From: JBBIOI01 sp037443425
Lineage (GTDB): Bacteria > Desulfobacterota > BSN033 > UBA1163
DNA length: 13,300 nt
NCBI GenBank assembly: GCA_037443425.1
Contig: JBBIOI010000093.1
Coordinates: 1-13,300, forward strand
Direction of reading: 5' to 3'
Below the pieces are notes generated by a model that was not told the DNA's origin, searched no databases, and worked only from the letters and a program-made list of their open reading frames with translations. The position numbers and the translations under genes are program-made. Positions within the stretch are counted from its first letter, which is position 1. Every line of letters begins with the position of its first letter. Of the stretch, positions 13,073 through 13,300 are shown in pieces.

Positions 13073-13300
13073 ATGAAAAAAGGGTTTATAACTATTGGGA
13101 TCCTTACAGCTTTCCTTCTATCAGTGCTCCTTATAGGTGGTGTTTTTGCACAGCAGAAGGCAGCCAAAGATGAATATGTGTTTAAAGTCGGTTATGGTGA
13201 TGTCAAATTCAACCATAAGAACCATGCTGAAAAGGCTAAGATAGATTGCAAAAAATGCCACCATACAGGAGAATTTAAATCTTGCAAAGAGTGCCATAAA
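13073..13300 (+). CDS. Exported multiheme cytochrome c, c7/PpcA-like (5' part only)
   Basis: The first 76 residues of a periplasmic electron-carrier cytochrome; the gene runs off the window. A Sec signal covers residues 1-26 (MKKGF, hydrophobic core, cleavage after VFA before QQ). The mature start resembles triheme cytochrome c7/PpcA: YVFKVGYGDVKFNHKNHAE (35-53) carries H48 and H51 as likely distal haem ligands. Two haem sites are already present, CKKCH (59-63) and CKECH (71-75). Only seven residues separate them, a tight spacing also found in class III cytochromes. More haem motifs are expected downstream. The start is supported by a good ribosome site and by its own promoter. Such proteins shuttle electrons between inner-membrane and outer-membrane or periplasmic partners in anaerobes. 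Confidence 0.85.
   Translation, partial: MKKGFITIGILTAFLLSVLLIGGVFAQQKAAKDEYVFKVGYGDVKFNHKNHAEKAKIDCKKCHHTGEFKSCKECHK

Overview
The window is AT-rich and bacterial. Several things point to an anaerobic lineage, most likely Desulfobacterota (former Deltaproteobacteria) or a near relative: two radical-SAM enzymes (one an anaerobic sulfatase-maturase type), a c7/PpcA-like multiheme cytochrome at the right edge, a Tat-exported hydrolase, and intergenic palindromic repeats of the '...GGAATGAC' kind. This placement is inferred from gene content; no rRNA, tRNA or other phylogenetic marker is present.

Layout. (1) Bases 1-288 hold no gene but contain a cluster of small palindromes and the promoter of the first gene. 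(2) 289-1140 (+) is a Tat-signal dienelactone-hydrolase-family protein. (3) 1163-3179 (-) is a pair of radical-SAM genes: an anSME-type SPASM enzyme with an added C-terminal SEC-C zinc motif, preceded by a smaller radical-SAM protein of unknown substrate. (4) 3295-4383 (+), divergent from the pair, is a zinc-dependent phospholipase C-family protein without a signal peptide. (5) 4436-11838 (-) is one long co-directional cluster. In transcription order it reads: FadR/GntR regulator, LivK-type binding protein, LivH, LivM, LivG, LivF, a methylmalonate-semialdehyde-dehydrogenase-like aldehyde dehydrogenase, and a small ferritin-like protein. (6) 12076-12729 (+), divergent from the regulator, is a membrane-anchored lytic transglycosylase. 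(7) 12730-13072 has a dispersed palindromic repeat, a possible 44-residue small ORF and a promoter. (8) 13073-13300 (+) is the start of an exported multiheme cytochrome c cut by the window edge.

How the genes may work together. The liv cluster looks like a complete importer coupled to an oxidation step. LivK captures a branched-chain amino acid or similar carboxylated ligand in the periplasm, LivHM/GF import it, and the aldehyde dehydrogenase could make an acyl-CoA from a semialdehyde of its breakdown (valine to propionyl-CoA if it is a true MMSDH). The regulator would sense an acid intermediate. The ferritin-like protein at the end has lost most recognisable iron ligands, so its role is open.

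Most of the window is recognisable metabolism and transport, and I do not see a clear new defence or mobile system. The less explained items are the tandem radical-SAM pair with its SEC-C tail and no visible substrate, the altered active-site strand of the aldehyde dehydrogenase, the degenerate ferritin-like protein inside a liv operon, and the regulator/transglycosylase intergenic region with back-to-back promoters sharing one -35 box and a perfect 9-3-9 dyad.
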